From contig CAVZII010000005.1 of assembly GCA_963775275.1 (NCBI GenBank), positions 2,356,001 to 2,420,000 of the forward strand: 64,000 nucleotides of DNA, written 5' to 3'. The stretch's first letter is position 1, and each line of letters opens with the position of its first letter. The notes beneath the pieces were generated by a model that made no database searches, was not told the DNA's origin, and saw nothing but the letters and a program-made list of their open reading frames with translations. Source of the stretch: JANWHQ01 sp963775275. GTDB lineage: Bacteria; Pseudomonadota; Alphaproteobacteria; Caulobacterales; Caulobacteraceae. The translations under genes were made by a program, and so were the position numbers. Below, one piece after another: positions 63,652 to 64,000 of this stretch.

Positions 63652-64000
63652 CTAGACCCGGTCGATGCGGACGGCGACCTGTCGCGACTCCGAGCGGCCG
63701 ATGTAGCTGTACTCGATGCCGAACGTCTCGACGACCTCGGAGAAGGCCTTCACCTCGTGGTCCTCCCAGCTCGGATAGTTCAGGTACTCGTCGAACACGA
63801 TGATGGTGCCGGCGACCAGCCGGGGCTGCAGGGCCTGCAGCACGGTGCGTGTGGACGAATAGATGTCGCAGTCGATGTGGATGAAGGCGGCCGGGCCGGG
63901 GTGGGTCTCGAGGAAGCCCGGCAGGGTGTCGTCGAACCAGCCCACGTGAAGCTCCACGTTCGCGGCGACGGGCGGCGGCTGGCCCTGCACGTCGAACTGG
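63652..64000 (-). CDS. TylF/MycF-type methyltransferase, C-terminal part (runs off window)
   Basis: About 115 residues of C-terminus of a class I methyltransferase of the TylF/MycF (macrocin O-methyltransferase) type. The run V-G-W-F-D-D-T-L-P is followed by F-I-H-I-D-C-D-I-Y-S-S-T, then I-V-F-D-E-Y-L-N-Y-P-S-W. These contain the Asp residues that bind metal and the sugar substrate in this family. The frame continues through the right edge, so the SAM site lies outside. Together with the GT2 gene it extends the glycan-tailoring theme. The 150 bp between it and the GT2 gene show nothing recognisable. Confidence 0.8.
   Translation of the reverse strand, partial: QFDVQGQPPPVAANVELHVGWFDDTLPGFLETHPGPAAFIHIDCDIYSSTRTVLQALQPRLVAGTIIVFDEYLNYPSWEDHEVKAFSEVVETFGIEYSYIGRSESRQVAVRIDRV

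Overview
The window is GC-rich, densely packed DNA in which many genes overlap by ATGA or TGATG. It looks like the chromosome of an alphaproteobacterium, most likely a Caulobacteraceae member such as Phenylobacterium. That assignment is an inference from the cbb3/FixGHIS set, the Cpa-type Tad genes, the FnrN/NnrR-type boxes and the general style of the proteins. I found no rRNA, tRNA, CRISPR array or insertion sequence, and no stretch above 300 bases without a gene.

Layout. 1-5.3 kb is a small metabolic group: the end of an unknown gene, a DUF6152 protein, a lactate permease, and an MmgE/PrpD protein overlapping an iron-type alcohol dehydrogenase. 5.3-17.8 kb is an oxygen/nitric-oxide respiration block. 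It holds ccoNOQP-ccoGHIS behind an FNR/FixK box and, on the other strand, a Crp/Fnr regulator, a quinol-dependent NO reductase behind two perfect FNR-type boxes, and nnrS. 17.9-22.7 kb holds a GFA protein, a sulfotransferase-like protein paired with a class IV aminotransferase, an M24 peptidase and a polytopic GT-C-like protein. 22.9-29.6 kb is a partial Tad pilus locus (cpaB, C, E, F, tadB, tadC). 29.7-43.2 kb is a surface-glycan region: O-methyltransferase, three paralogous GT-B-like proteins (the third lies at 49.3 kb), HAD phosphatase, formyltransferase, Nudix, NeuB/PseI-type synthase, SpsF-type nucleotidyltransferase, KpsMT-like ABC exporter, a TIGR04372-like glycosyltransferase, a GmhA-like isomerase and a bifunctional nucleotidyltransferase-sugar kinase with the reverse domain order of HldE.

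43.4-62.2 kb is the most unusual part. A family of long TPR solenoids is built from one 68-residue (204-bp) double-TPR unit. The solenoids end in different glycan-modifying domains: a sulfotransferase (about 17 units), a SAM methyltransferase (short array) and GSCFA/SGNH-like domains (three tandem paralogs, the largest with about 18 units). A free-standing TPR protein and glycosyltransferases lie among them. I infer a scaffolded surface-glycan decoration system in which a common TPR module docks several tailoring enzymes onto one target. The window ends in a GT2 glycosyltransferase and a partial TylF-type methyltransferase.

Seven otherwise intact genes are each interrupted by one- or two-point single-base shifts (ccoG, aminotransferase, cpaF, HAD, nucleotidyltransferase-kinase, and two in the largest GSCFA gene). 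In every case restoring one base gives a full-length protein. This pattern points to sequence errors rather than real gene decay, and those genes are annotated across the shift.
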